From: an uncultured Opitutia bacterium
GTDB lineage: Bacteria > Verrucomicrobiota > Verrucomicrobiia > Opitutales > Opitutaceae
Reading direction: 5' to 3'
Length of the DNA: 48,097 bases
Assembly: GCA_903820035.1 (NCBI GenBank)
Contig: CAIJFT010000216.1
Location: 1 to 48,097, forward strand
The translations under genes were made by a program, and so were the position numbers. Below the pieces are notes generated by a model, which worked only from the letters and a program-made list of their open reading frames with translations, was not told the origin of the DNA and made no database searches. Below, piece by piece: positions 14,526 to 22,841 of this stretch. How positions within the stretch are numbered: the first letter of the stretch is position 1; each line of letters starts with the position of its first letter.

Positions 14526-17467
14526 GCGCGGCGCGCTCCAAACTCCGATCCGCTCCGAAGCCCCGCTCCCTCATGCCTGCTCCACGTCTCACGCTGCTGC
14601 TCGGCCTCACCGCTGCCCTCCACGGCGCCGCCCCGTTCGCGCCTGCCCCGAAGGCCGACTTGCCGGAGGGCTACGAACTCATCGTCGCCGCCGCGCCCCC
14701 CCTGCTGAAGCATCCCACCATGGGCTGCCTCGACGACCGCGGCCGGCTCTTCATCGGCGACTCCGCCGGCGTGAACTGGCGCCCGCCGCAATTGGAGAAG
14801 GAACTGCCGCACCGGGTGCTCATGCTCGAGGACACCGACGGCGACCAGGTTTTCGACAAGGTCACCGTGTTCGCCGACAAGATGACGTTTCCGCAGGGCG
14901 CCGCGTGGTACGCCGGCTCCCTGTACGTCGCTTCGCCTCCCGGCATTTGGAAACTCACCGACACCGACGGCGACGGCGTTGCCGACCAACGCGAGATGAT
15001 CGTCGGCGGCTTCGAGTACGACGGCAATGCGGCCGACGTACACGGGCCGTTCCTGCATCCGACCAACGGCCGGCTCTACTGGTGCCACGGCCGCAAGGGG
15101 CACAAGGTCGTGCAAAAGGACGGCACCCTCGTCCACGAGGGCAAAGCCTCCGGTATCTGGTCCTGCAAGCCCGACGGCGGAGACGTGCAGTGGCACGCGC
15201 TCGGGTGCATGGATAATCCCGTCGAAGTCGATTTCACCGCGGACGGCGATCTCGTCGGCGTGGTTAACCTCTATTACAACCAACCCCGCGGCGACACGTT
15301 CATGCACTGGCAATACGGCGGCGCCTACGAGCGGCCGGATTTGCTCGCCGTGATTTCGGCGCTCCCGCGCACCCTCGACCGCATGCCCGTGGTCTACAAC
15401 TACGGCCACGTCGCGGTGTCGGGCTTCACCCTTTACCGCTCCGGGCAATTCAACCCGGCGTGGCGCGGCGATGCGTTTGTCACCTACTTCAACACCCAGA
15501 AGGTCGTCCGCACCAAGCTCACGCCCAGCGGGGCCACGTTCACGGCGACGAACCACGAATTCCTCAAGATCCACGATCCCAACGCGCACCTCACCGACGT
15601 CCTCGAGGACGCCGACGGCTCGTTGCTCGTCCTCGATACCGGCGGCTGGTTCCGCATCGGCTGCCCCGCGAGCCTCGTCGAGCGGCCCGACCTGCGCGGT
15701 GCGATCTACCGCGTCCGCAAAAAAGACGCGCCCCGGCCGGCCGATCCGTATGGTCGGACCATCGCGTGGGACCGGCAAACCCCCGCCCAGCTCGCGCAAC
15801 TCGCCACGGACGACCGCTGGATGGTGCGAAAAAAAGCCACCGCCCTCCAAGTGGTGCCACGCCGCGACCCCGCCGCCACCGCGGAGATCCTCCGCGCCTC
15901 GGCCAATCCGCACGCCACCCGCCGCGCCCTTGAGGCCATCGCCGCGGACAAGCGCATCACCCCGCCCGAACGCGCCGCCCTCCTGGCCCTGTTCAGCGCC
16001 CCGCTCGATCCCGCCTTGGAACACGCCGCGCTGTTCGCCGCGCTGACCACGCGTTGCTTCGACCTGGAAACACTGCGCACGTCCGCCAACCCGGCGGCCA
16101 TCCGCCGGCTGCTGCGCGTGCTGGAGCAAACGTTGGCCGACGTCACGGCGCAGGACGCCCTGCTTGAAATTGCCCGCCGCCACGTCGAGGCGAAGGACGC
16201 GACGCTCGCCGCCGCCGCCGCCGCCACCGTGGCGCGCCATCCGCGCGCCCTCGCGTTGGCCGGCGAGGAGTTCAACGCCCGCCTGTCCGCCCCTCAAGTC
16301 GCCCCGAGCACCCTCGCGATGCTCACCGAAGTCGTCGGCGCCAACTTCACCCAACCCGCCGCGCGCGCCCTCCTCGGCCGGATGCTCGCCCACCCCGAGT
16401 CGGTCGTCCGCCTCACCGCCTGGCGCCTCCTCGCCCGCCAACCCGCCGGCCAGGCGGACCCCGCCTGGCTCGCCGCGCTCGGCCGCAGCCTGACCGTCGC
16501 TACCGGCGCCGAGTTGCCCCTGCTGCTGGAAGCCATCGCCCGGCTGCAGAGCCGGGACTTCGATCCGGCCCTGCTCGCACTCGTGGCCAACGCCAAGCAA
16601 CCCGCCCCAATCCGGTTGAAAGCCCTCGCCGCCGCACTGCAACCGGGCAAGCCGCCCGGCGCGGAGGCGTTTGCCCTGCTGCTGGATATCTCGCGCAGCG
16701 AAGCGTCACCCGCCGCCCGCGTGGACGCCGCCCGCCTGCTCTCGGTTTCCAATCTGACGGACGACCAGTTCCGCGCCCTCGCGCCGGTGCTGGCGACAAC
16801 CGGTCCGGTCGAACTGGCCGAGTTGCTCAAGCTCGCGCGGCGCAAATCCGATCCTGCCCTCGGCCGGATCTGGGCGGAAAGCCTCGCCCGCTCGCCGGTG
16901 TTCGGCGCGATCGAGGAGAGCGCGGTCCGCAGCGCCTTCAGCGGCTACCCGGCCGAGTTGTATGAGCAGGTGTTGATGCCCGCCACGCGGGCCGCGGCCG
17001 AGGCGAACGACGCCAAGAAACGTCGGCTCGAAACCCTCACCCTCGCCGCCGCCGGAGGCCGGGCCGCCGCCGGCCGGCAGGTCTACGCCACGAGCGCATG
17101 CGTCGCCTGCCACAAGGCCGGGGACCTCGGCCGCGCCCTCGGGCCCGACCTGAGCCACATCGGCCAAATCCGCAGCCCGCGGGATCTGCTGGAGTCGATC
17201 CTGTTGCCGAATGCCACCATCGCCCGCGACTACGAGACGCACGTCATCGAAACCACCGGCGGCGAACGCCTGCTCGGCATGATCCGCGGCGACTCGGCCA
17301 CGGAGCTCGTCCTGGTCGATCCGGCCGGCGAGGAGAAACACATCCCCCACGCCCAAATCGTCGCCACCAGCCAGTCGCCCGCGAGCCTGATGCCGGCCGG
17401 CCTTGAACAGACCTTCTCAGAACAACAACTCCTCGACCTCGTCGCCTGGCTCGGGTCGCTCCGCTAA
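14522..17467 (+). CDS. PVC-type dehydrogenase/HEAT/heme-binding CxxCH fusion protein
   Basis: A protein of up to 981 residues. After a signal peptide (LTLLLGLTAALHGAAPF) comes the PVC membrane-bound dehydrogenase propeller (PEGYELIVAAAPPLLKHP, MGCLDDRGRLFIGDSAG, MLEDTDGDQVFDKVTVF, HVAVSGFTLYRSGQF). Next is a long alpha-helical HEAT-like middle rich in Ala and Arg. A C-terminal cytochrome-c-like domain carries C860-V-A-C863-H864 and LGPDLSHIG, then RDYETHVIETTGGERLLG. The family belongs to Planctomycetes and Verrucomicrobia and is thought to oxidise sugars or alcohols in the periplasm and pass electrons to the bound heme. The start at 14522 gives an ATGA overlap with the lyase stop and implies translational coupling. 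The ATG at 14573, just before the hydrophobic core, is an equally possible start. Confidence 0.88.
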   Translation: MSAARSKLRSAPKPRSLMPAPRLTLLLGLTAALHGAAPFAPAPKADLPEGYELIVAAAPPLLKHPTMGCLDDRGRLFIGDSAGVNWRPPQLEKELPHRVLMLEDTDGDQVFDKVTVFADKMTFPQGAAWYAGSLYVASPPGIWKLTDTDGDGVADQREMIVGGFEYDGNAADVHGPFLHPTNGRLYWCHGRKGHKVVQKDGTLVHEGKASGIWSCKPDGGDVQWHALGCMDNPVEVDFTADGDLVGVVNLYYNQPRGDTFMHWQYGGAYERPDLLAVISALPRTLDRMPVVYNYGHVAVSGFTLYRSGQFNPAWRGDAFVTYFNTQKVVRTKLTPSGATFTATNHEFLKIHDPNAHLTDVLEDADGSLLVLDTGGWFRIGCPASLVERPDLRGAIYRVRKKDAPRPADPYGRTIAWDRQTPAQLAQLATDDRWMVRKKATALQVVPRRDPAATAEILRASANPHATRRALEAIAADKRITPPERAALLALFSAPLDPALEHAALFAALTTRCFDLETLRTSANPAAIRRLLRVLEQTLADVTAQDALLEIARRHVEAKDATLAAAAAATVARHPRALALAGEEFNARLSAPQVAPSTLAMLTEVVGANFTQPAARALLGRMLAHPESVVRLTAWRLLARQPAGQADPAWLAALGRSLTVATGAELPLLLEAIARLQSRDFDPALLALVANAKQPAPIRLKALAAALQPGKPPGAEAFALLLDISRSEASPAARVDAARLLSVSNLTDDQFRALAPVLATTGPVELAELLKLARRKSDPALGRIWAESLARSPVFGAIEESAVRSAFSGYPAELYEQVLMPATRAAAEANDAKKRRLETLTLAAAGGRAAAGRQVYATSACVACHKAGDLGRALGPDLSHIGQIRSPRDLLESILLPNATIARDYETHVIETTGGERLLGMIRGDSATELVLVDPAGEEKHIPHAQIVATSQSPASLMPAGLEQTFSEQQLLDLVAWLGSLR

Positions 17468-17573
17468 TCCCGAAGCTGCCCTGCCACGCGAACCGGGGCT
17501 CGGCCGACGCCGGCCGGCCTAATCAACTGACGGGACGCTTTCGCCCGCCGTTTCGACGGACTCCACCCCTCCC

Positions 17574-19076
17574 ATGACCAAGCTACCCGCTTTCTCCCGC
17601 CGCTCCCTGCTCAAGACCGGACTTGCCGCGGCCCTCGCCCCCCTCGCGGCGCGCGCCGCCACCGCGGGCGGACGCCCCAGCTCCGTCATCGTCGACGAAA
17701 ACCGGCGACCGGGCACAACCGATTGGCAGCTCACCTTCGTCCGCACCCAGAATTACCGCTCGGAGATGATCGAGGGCTACTGCTCGCACACGAGCGTGCG
17801 GGCGGGGGAAAAGCTCGGGGTCTTCCTGAGCGCGAACCCCGGCACCGACGTCACGATCGACGTGTATCGGATCGGTTACTACGGCGGTAAAGGCGGCCGG
17901 CACGTCACGACGCTGGGACCCTTTGCCGTCGCGCCGCAGCCGACCCCGCCGGTCGGCGAACACCGGCTCCGCGAATGCCAGTGGGACCGCACCACGGAAA
18001 TCACGATCCCCCGCGACTGGGTCAGCGGCGTCTATCTCGGCAAGCTCTCCTGCCGCGGTCACCGCTACCAAAGTTACATCATCTGGGTGGTGCGCGACGA
18101 CCGGCCGGCCGACCTGCTTTTCCAAACGAGCGACACCACCTGGCAGGCCTACAACAAGTGGCCCGAGGCCCACTCGCTCTACGACACCGACGAGCCGAAG
18201 CGCCCGTGGAACGCGACCACCTGGATCAGCTACGACCGACCCTATGGTTTTTATCCACAGGTCGTGAGCCAGCCGCTCTCGCAGGGCTCGGGCGAATTCC
18301 TCCTCTGGGAATATCCCCTCTGCTTTTGGCTCGAGCAGCACGGCTACGACGTCAGCTACATCTCCAACATCGACACGCATGCCGACGGCCCGGGCCTCGC
18401 CCGCGCGAAGGGTTTTCTGTCCGTCGCCCACGATGAGTACTGGAGTCTCGAAATGTATGAAAACGTCCGCGCCGCGATCCAGCGCGGCCTCAGCGTCGCG
18501 TTTCTCTGCGGCAACAGCGTGTCGGGGGTCGTCCCGCTCAACCTGAAAAACTCCGCGGGCCGCCCGCACCGCCTGCTCTACCGGCGGGGTATGTTTGGTG
18601 GCACCACCAGCGCCCACGTCACCGAAAAGTGGGAGGAACACGGCCCCGACGAATCATTGCTCGTCGGCGCCCGCACGATGTCGCCGGCGAACGGCTCGGG
18701 AAATTGGATCGTGACGCAAGCCGACCATTGGATCTTCGCCGGCACCGGCATGAAGAACGGCGATCTGATTCCGGGCCTGGTCGGCTGGGAACACCATGGT
18801 GAGCCGGGCAAGGTCCCGGGCCTCGCGGTCATCGCCGCCGGACCAACGCTGAAAGCGGGCGGCGAAGCGTCGTCATTTGCCGCGACCGTTTATCCCGGGC
18901 CCAAAGGCAACTGGGTCTTCAACGCCGCAACGATCTTCTGGTCGATGGGCTTGGCCCAACCGCCCGGGCTGGTTCCGCCCTACTCACACCTCGGCCGCCC
19001 GCACGGCGTCGACGCCCGCGTGCAAAAGATCACCGCCAACTTTCTTACCCAATGCCGCATTCTACCCGCACTATGA
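17574..19076 (+). CDS. Tat-exported DMFase large-subunit-like protein, copy B
   Basis: A 500-residue homologue of the protein at 7354-8901. The Tat signal is SRRSLLKTGLAAALAPLAARA. The conserved blocks occur in the same order: EGYCSHTSVRAGE, VYRIGYYGGKGG, DWVSGVYLGK, RPADLLFQTSDTTWQAYN, FWLEQHGYDVSYISN, SVAHDEYWSLEMY and FNAATIFW. The shared HDEYW and the LEQHGYDVSY blocks are the best candidates for active-site residues. Here the gene sits inside the TonB/pectate-lyase operon, 106 bases after the heme protein, and ends in an ATGA overlap with the DUF1080 gene. This ties it to glycan breakdown and away from formamide use. It may remove an N-formyl or other amide group from a sugar, which is inference only. 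Confidence 0.85.
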   Translation: MTKLPAFSRRSLLKTGLAAALAPLAARAATAGGRPSSVIVDENRRPGTTDWQLTFVRTQNYRSEMIEGYCSHTSVRAGEKLGVFLSANPGTDVTIDVYRIGYYGGKGGRHVTTLGPFAVAPQPTPPVGEHRLRECQWDRTTEITIPRDWVSGVYLGKLSCRGHRYQSYIIWVVRDDRPADLLFQTSDTTWQAYNKWPEAHSLYDTDEPKRPWNATTWISYDRPYGFYPQVVSQPLSQGSGEFLLWEYPLCFWLEQHGYDVSYISNIDTHADGPGLARAKGFLSVAHDEYWSLEMYENVRAAIQRGLSVAFLCGNSVSGVVPLNLKNSAGRPHRLLYRRGMFGGTTSAHVTEKWEEHGPDESLLVGARTMSPANGSGNWIVTQADHWIFAGTGMKNGDLIPGLVGWEHHGEPGKVPGLAVIAAGPTLKAGGEASSFAATVYPGPKGNWVFNAATIFWSMGLAQPPGLVPPYSHLGRPHGVDARVQKITANFLTQCRILPAL

Positions 19077-19948
19077 CTTCCCGCACCCCGGTCGCGCCGG
19101 CGACCCACCCCCGCGGGGCGATCGCCCTCGCGCTTGCTTTCGTGCTGCTCGCCCTCACCCCGGCGGGCCGCGGCGAAACCGCGGCCATCACACCGCGCGC
19201 CCCCCTCTCGCTCTTCAACGGCCAGGACCTCGCCGCGTTCACCACCTGGCTCGCCAGCTCCGGTACCACTGATCCGGACCGGGTCTTCTCTGTCGTCACC
19301 GGCATCGACGGTGCCCCGGCGATCCGTTTCAGCGGCCAACATTACGGCGGCATCCTGACCCGCGAGCGCTACACGAATTATCGGTTCGTGATGGAGTTCC
19401 GCTGGGGACTCCTCACCTGGGAACCACGAAAAAACGCCGCGCGTGATTCAGGGGTGCTGTTCCACTGCCAGGGCGAGCCGGGCAACAACACCCCGGACTT
19501 CCGCGCCCCGTGGCAACGCTCGATCGAGTGCCAGCTGATCGAGGGCGGCACCGGCGACCTCATCATCGTCGGCGGCTACGAACGCGGCCGCCCCGAAATG
19601 CTTTTCCCCACGCTCCAGTCGACCGTCACCCCCAGCACCCGCCGCTGGCATCCCCAGGGGGAACCCGGACAGTTCGGGAAGGGCCGCAACCGCACCGACG
19701 CCGGCTACAAAGATCCCGCCTGGAAGGACGTAACCGGTTTCCGCGGCGCCCATGACGCCGAGAAACCCGTCGGCCAATGGAACCACCTTGAAGTCGTCTG
19801 CGCCGGCCGGAGCCTCGCCTATTTTCTCAACGGCGTACCGGTCAACGCCGCGACGGACGCCTCACTCAGCGAAGGCCGGTTGCTGATTCAATCCGAGGGC
19901 GCGGAGCTGTTCGTGCGGAAGATCGAACTGCACCCGTTGCAAAAGTAG
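19073..19948 (+). CDS. DUF1080 (3-keto-disaccharide hydrolase family) exported protein
   Basis: A 291-residue protein with a signal peptide or membrane anchor (AIALALAFVLLALTPAGRG). The DUF1080 concanavalin-like fold is recognisable by SLFNGQDLAAFTTWL near the start, GILTRERYTNYRFVMEFRWG, RDSGVLFHCQGEPG, SIECQLIEGG, then QWNHLEVVCAGRSLAYFLNGVPVN and the closing RLLIQSEGAELFVRKIEL. Members of this family cleave 3-keto-glycosides. They usually work with an oxidoreductase that makes the 3-keto group, a role the heme-linked dehydrogenase or a Gfo/Idh/MocA enzyme could fill here. The ATG at 19073 overlaps the previous stop (ATGA). A start at 19052 is possible but less economical. Confidence 0.9.
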   Translation: MTSRTPVAPATHPRGAIALALAFVLLALTPAGRGETAAITPRAPLSLFNGQDLAAFTTWLASSGTTDPDRVFSVVTGIDGAPAIRFSGQHYGGILTRERYTNYRFVMEFRWGLLTWEPRKNAARDSGVLFHCQGEPGNNTPDFRAPWQRSIECQLIEGGTGDLIIVGGYERGRPEMLFPTLQSTVTPSTRRWHPQGEPGQFGKGRNRTDAGYKDPAWKDVTGFRGAHDAEKPVGQWNHLEVVCAGRSLAYFLNGVPVNAATDASLSEGRLLIQSEGAELFVRKIELHPLQK

Positions 19949-19987
19949 CGTCGCTGCGCTTCGCCACGGGGCGAAACCGCGGCGTGG
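19945..19987 (+). terminator. GTA-hairpin element and convergent terminator candidate
   Basis: A GTAGC overlaps the stop codon of the DUF1080 gene. TTCGCC (19960-19965) pairs with GGCGAA (19970-19975). Alternatively CCACG (19964-19968) pairs with CGTGG (19983-19987). It separates converging genes and begins like the other GTA-hairpin repeats. No T run is present. Confidence 0.45.
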
Positions 19988-19988
19988 A

Positions 19989-21236
19989 TCACGGCTTGCC
20001 GCCGAGGCTGAAGAGCTGCCCGACCGTGCGGAAATAGATCTTGCCGTTGGCGACCGCGGGCGTCGCCCGCGCGAGCTCACCGAGCTCGTTCGTGGCGAGG
20101 ACCTGGTAGGTATCCGCGGCGGCGATCACCGTCACCTTACCGGTGTCGGCGATGCCGTAGAGCTTGCCGTCGACGCAGACCGGCGAGCTGAACGTGTTGC
20201 CGCCGGCGCGCTCCTGCCACTTTTGCGTGCCGCTGACCGGGTCGATGCACGTCACGATCCCGCCGTCGCTCCAAAGAAAGACGAGGCCGCCGAACGCGAT
20301 CGGCGTCGGCACATAAGGCATGGATTTGCGGATGCTGTATTTGACCTCCGCGCGACCGGTCCCGCCGACGGGGGGCTCCACCGCGATCACATAATTACCG
20401 CCGCCGCCGCTGCCGCACGAGGCATAGGTCAGGCCGGCGGCGACGACCGGAGAGCTGATGCTGCGCATCGTGAGCGCCTTCGGCACCGTGGACCAGACGA
20501 CTTTTCCCGCCACCGGATCCACCCCGGAGATGCCGTCCTCGTTGCTGTTGAAGACCAGCACGGGCGGCCGTCCCGGCTGCTCGAGCACACACGGGACGGA
20601 ATAATCGGCGTTGCCGCCCTGCCGCGGAATCGACCACACGGGTTTGCCGGTCTTGCGCTCGACCGCGACGATCGCGCCCTCGCGGTCCTGGTCGTTCGCC
20701 AAAATCACCAGCTCACCGTACACCATCGGGGAATGGCCGCCGCCGTGCTGGGATTCGAAGCCGCCCAACGCCCTTTCCCACACCGGCTCGCCGCCCTGGG
20801 TCAGCGCGCAGAGGAACATACTCCGACCGTCCTGCCGGGTAAAATACACGCGCTCGGCGTCGAGCGCACAGGTGCCCGACGCAAACGAACTGAACTTGTG
20901 CAGGGCGTACTCGCCGTGCGGGTAGGCTTTCTTCCAGAGCACCCGGCCGTCCTTCTCATCCAGGCAGACCACCACGACGTCGCGGGCCTCCGCCACCTGC
21001 AAAAAAATCCTATTACCCCACAGGACGGGCGAGGAGTGTCCGCCCCCCGGCAACGCGACCTTCCAATTGTAGTCGGCGTCGGTCCAGCGGACCGGCACCG
21101 TCTTGGTTGCGCTGATACCGGTGCCATTGGGACCACGGAAGCGTGACCACTCCTGGGCGGAGGCTTCGACCGCAAGGAGCGCCGGGACAAAGGCCAAAGC
21201 AAGCAACCGGGGGAACAAGCCGTGCGGAGTAGTCAC
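19989..21236 (-). CDS. Exported PQQ-like beta-propeller repeat protein
   Basis: A 415-residue protein with a signal peptide (RLLALAFVPALLAVEASAQ). It consists of repeated propeller blades with the pattern of WD-like quinoprotein repeats: WSRFRGPNGTGIS at the start, then HSSPVLWGNRIFLQ, VVVCLDEKDGRVLWKK, AIVAVERKTGKPVWSI and FSSPVCVDGKLYGI. WSRFRGPNG is typical of outer-membrane-biogenesis BamB-like and PQQ-domain proteins of Planctomycetes and Verrucomicrobia. No catalytic Asp pair or disulfide Cys pair of true quinoprotein dehydrogenases is evident, so it may be a scaffold or binding protein. It converges on the DUF1080 gene and is a single gene on its strand. Confidence 0.88.
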   Translation of the reverse strand: MTTPHGLFPRLLALAFVPALLAVEASAQEWSRFRGPNGTGISATKTVPVRWTDADYNWKVALPGGGHSSPVLWGNRIFLQVAEARDVVVVCLDEKDGRVLWKKAYPHGEYALHKFSSFASGTCALDAERVYFTRQDGRSMFLCALTQGGEPVWERALGGFESQHGGGHSPMVYGELVILANDQDREGAIVAVERKTGKPVWSIPRQGGNADYSVPCVLEQPGRPPVLVFNSNEDGISGVDPVAGKVVWSTVPKALTMRSISSPVVAAGLTYASCGSGGGGNYVIAVEPPVGGTGRAEVKYSIRKSMPYVPTPIAFGGLVFLWSDGGIVTCIDPVSGTQKWQERAGGNTFSSPVCVDGKLYGIADTGKVTVIAAADTYQVLATNELGELARATPAVANGKIYFRTVGQLFSLGGKP

Positions 21237-21366
21237 GGCCGGCGAGCTAGGCGGCTTGCCGGCCGGCGGTCAACGGACGAGTGGCGCGGCGAGGCGGGGC
21301 CGCGCGCCGATTTTCACGGGTCTTTGCGGTTCCTCGCCCGGCGATTGTTGTTCATAGTGCGGCCCG

Positions 21367-21807
21367 ATGAAACGCCTGATCCCGCTGCTCCTGCTGGTCG
21401 TCTCCCCGCTGCTCGCCGAGAAAGTCACCCTCAAGCAGAACGCCATCCTGAAGGGTGAGCGCACCCTGATCACGCTCAAGGCCGGCACCGTCGTCGAGGT
21501 CGTGAGCCGCGACCGCTTCGAACTCACCGTCAAATACAACAACGTCACGGGCACGATCCCCGCGGCCAAACTCGAGGAACCGACCGAAGCGGCGAAAGCG
21601 GCTGAGGCCAAGGCCGCGGCCAAGAAGGCCCCGGAGCCCGCCAAGGCGCCGGTCAAGGCCCCCGCAGTCACCCCCCCACCGCCCGCCGAGCCCGCGCCGG
21701 TCGCCGGCGCGCAGACCAATTACGGCAAGGCGGTCCGCCGCGCCAAGGCCAACGCCGCCGCGAACGAGGCCAATCTGGTGAAGCCGGTGGACGAAGTGGC
21801 GAAGTGA
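21367..21807 (+). CDS. Small exported protein with SH3-like segment and Ala/Lys/Pro tail
   Basis: A 146-residue hypothetical protein. The signal peptide is MKRLIPLLLLVVSPLLA. Residues about 18-65 (VTLKQNAILKG, LKAGTVVEVVSRDRFELTVKYNNVTGTIPAAKL) have the alternating pattern of a bacterial SH3-like barrel. Residues 66-115 are a low-complexity Ala/Lys/Pro/Glu linker that could span the periplasm or cell wall. The end (YGKAVRRAKANAAANEANLV) is helical and charged. Its role is unknown, but small SH3-plus-linker proteins are often envelope-associated. It lies alone between a divergent propeller gene and the ThuA gene. Confidence 0.75.
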   Translation: MKRLIPLLLLVVSPLLAEKVTLKQNAILKGERTLITLKAGTVVEVVSRDRFELTVKYNNVTGTIPAAKLEEPTEAAKAAEAKAAAKKAPEPAKAPVKAPAVTPPPPAEPAPVAGAQTNYGKAVRRAKANAAANEANLVKPVDEVAK

Positions 21808-21863
21808 AGGCCGGGCGGGGAAGTTGAGCGCTCAGAGTTGAGGGTTGAGAGTACGATCCGACG

Positions 21864-21897
21864 CCCGTAGCCGCGTTGGCCCGCTGCGACCACGCGG
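21864..21897 (+). repeat. GTA-hairpin intergenic repeat, copy 2
   Basis: The 30-base segment 21864-21893 matches 2962-2991 with three differences. CCGCG (21871-21875) pairs with CGCGG (21893-21897), extended by TGG/CCA after one bulge. It lies 57 bases after the small-protein gene in the otherwise featureless gap 21808-22012. Confidence 0.6.
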
Positions 21898-22012
21898 TGC
21901 TTCATTGCGAAAGCCCGTTCCTTCCCCGTCCGCGGGGTTTCCGTTTGACCCGCCGCGGCGGGCAAGATTCCACCACGGCACGCTTTCGCCCGACGGTTCA
22001 CCGCCCTAGCCC

Positions 22013-22726
22013 ATGAATGTTCCCCGCTTACCCCGCTCCGCCCTGCTGCTGCTCGGATTTTATCTGACGTCGCTTTTCGTCACCGCCGCCGCCCCGCTGA
22101 AGGTGTGTCTCATCTCCGGCGCCGAGACCTACCAGAGCGACCGGGCGTTCGCCGCCCTCGCCGCCACCCTCGAGCGCGAGCACGGGATGAAGTGCGAGGT
22201 GCTTTCGTTCAGCCCCGACGGCACGACCTTGCCCGGGATCGAACACCTGCTCGACGCCGACACCGCGGTGTTTCACGTCCGGCGGAAAACCCTCAACCCG
22301 GCTCACCTTGCGGTACTCAAGAAATTCTTCGCTTCCGGCAAGGGCTTCGTCGCGCTCCGCTCCACCTCGCACGGTTTCGAAAATTGGCCGAACTTCGACC
22401 GCGAGGTCCTCGGCGCCCACTACGGCGGAACGGGCGGCGGCAATTTCGGCAACGCCGAGAAGCTGGTCTTTCATCCGCATCCGATCTGGGAAGGCACGCA
22501 GGGCCTCGAAACCAAAAAAGACCTTTATCGTCTCACCGAGTTTGCGTCCGACCTCACCGTCATCCTCGAAGGCCAGACCAAGAACGGCCTCATCCCCGTG
22601 GCGTGGACGCGCCCGCACCAGCAGTCGCACCTCGTGTACCTCGCGCTGTTCTACGAGATCAACACGCCGCCGTTTGAGCGCGCGATCGCCAACGCGCTGC
22701 GCTGGGTGACGACGCCGGCAAAGTAA
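22013..22726 (+). CDS. Exported ThuA-domain protein
   Basis: A 237-residue protein with a signal peptide (LLLLGFYLTSLFVTAAA). The ThuA-like class-I amidotransferase-type fold is recognisable from VCLISGAETYQSDRAFAAL, DTAVFHVRRKTLNPAHLAVLKKF, GKGFVALRSTSHGFENWP and the late HLVYLALFYEIN. ThuA takes part in 3-keto-trehalose metabolism in rhizobia. Exported copies are common in PVC bacteria next to DUF1080 and Gfo/Idh/MocA genes. That context, with a DUF1080 gene 2 kb upstream and a Gfo/Idh/MocA gene 10 kb downstream, suggests a role on 3-keto-glycosides. Confidence 0.88.
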   Translation: MNVPRLPRSALLLLGFYLTSLFVTAAAPLKVCLISGAETYQSDRAFAALAATLEREHGMKCEVLSFSPDGTTLPGIEHLLDADTAVFHVRRKTLNPAHLAVLKKFFASGKGFVALRSTSHGFENWPNFDREVLGAHYGGTGGGNFGNAEKLVFHPHPIWEGTQGLETKKDLYRLTEFASDLTVILEGQTKNGLIPVAWTRPHQQSHLVYLALFYEINTPPFERAIANALRWVTTPAK

Positions 22727-22737
22727 ATTGGCCGCCG

Positions 22738-22756
22738 GTAGCGCCGACCGCGGCGC
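22738..22756 (+). repeat. GTA-hairpin intergenic repeat, copy 3
   Basis: GTA is followed directly by GCGCCG (22741-22746), loop ACCG and CGGCGC (22751-22756), a perfect six-pair stem. It begins 11 bases after the ThuA stop codon, like the other GTA-hairpins at gene ends. Confidence 0.5.
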
Positions 22757-22812
22757 AGTTACCTCGCCGCGCCGCTCGACTCGAGCGCCCGGTCGCGCTC
22801 ATCATCGGCCAC

Positions 22813-22836
22813 GCACCGGGACCCCGGTCCCGGTGC
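22813..22836 (+). promoter_or_regulatory. Perfect GC-rich hairpin directly before the heparinase-like start
   Basis: GCACCGGGACC (22813-22823) pairs with GGTCCCGGTGC (22826-22836). It ends five bases before the ATG at 22842, so it occupies the place of a ribosome binding site and could restrict translation initiation. Confidence 0.45.
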
Positions 22837-22841
22837 GGCGT

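Noticed and set aside
14231-16642. A long antisense frame over the pectate lyase and heme protein genes
   Set aside because: Low-complexity Gly/Arg/Val translation and no domain. The sense strand carries clear family motifs and ATGA coupling.
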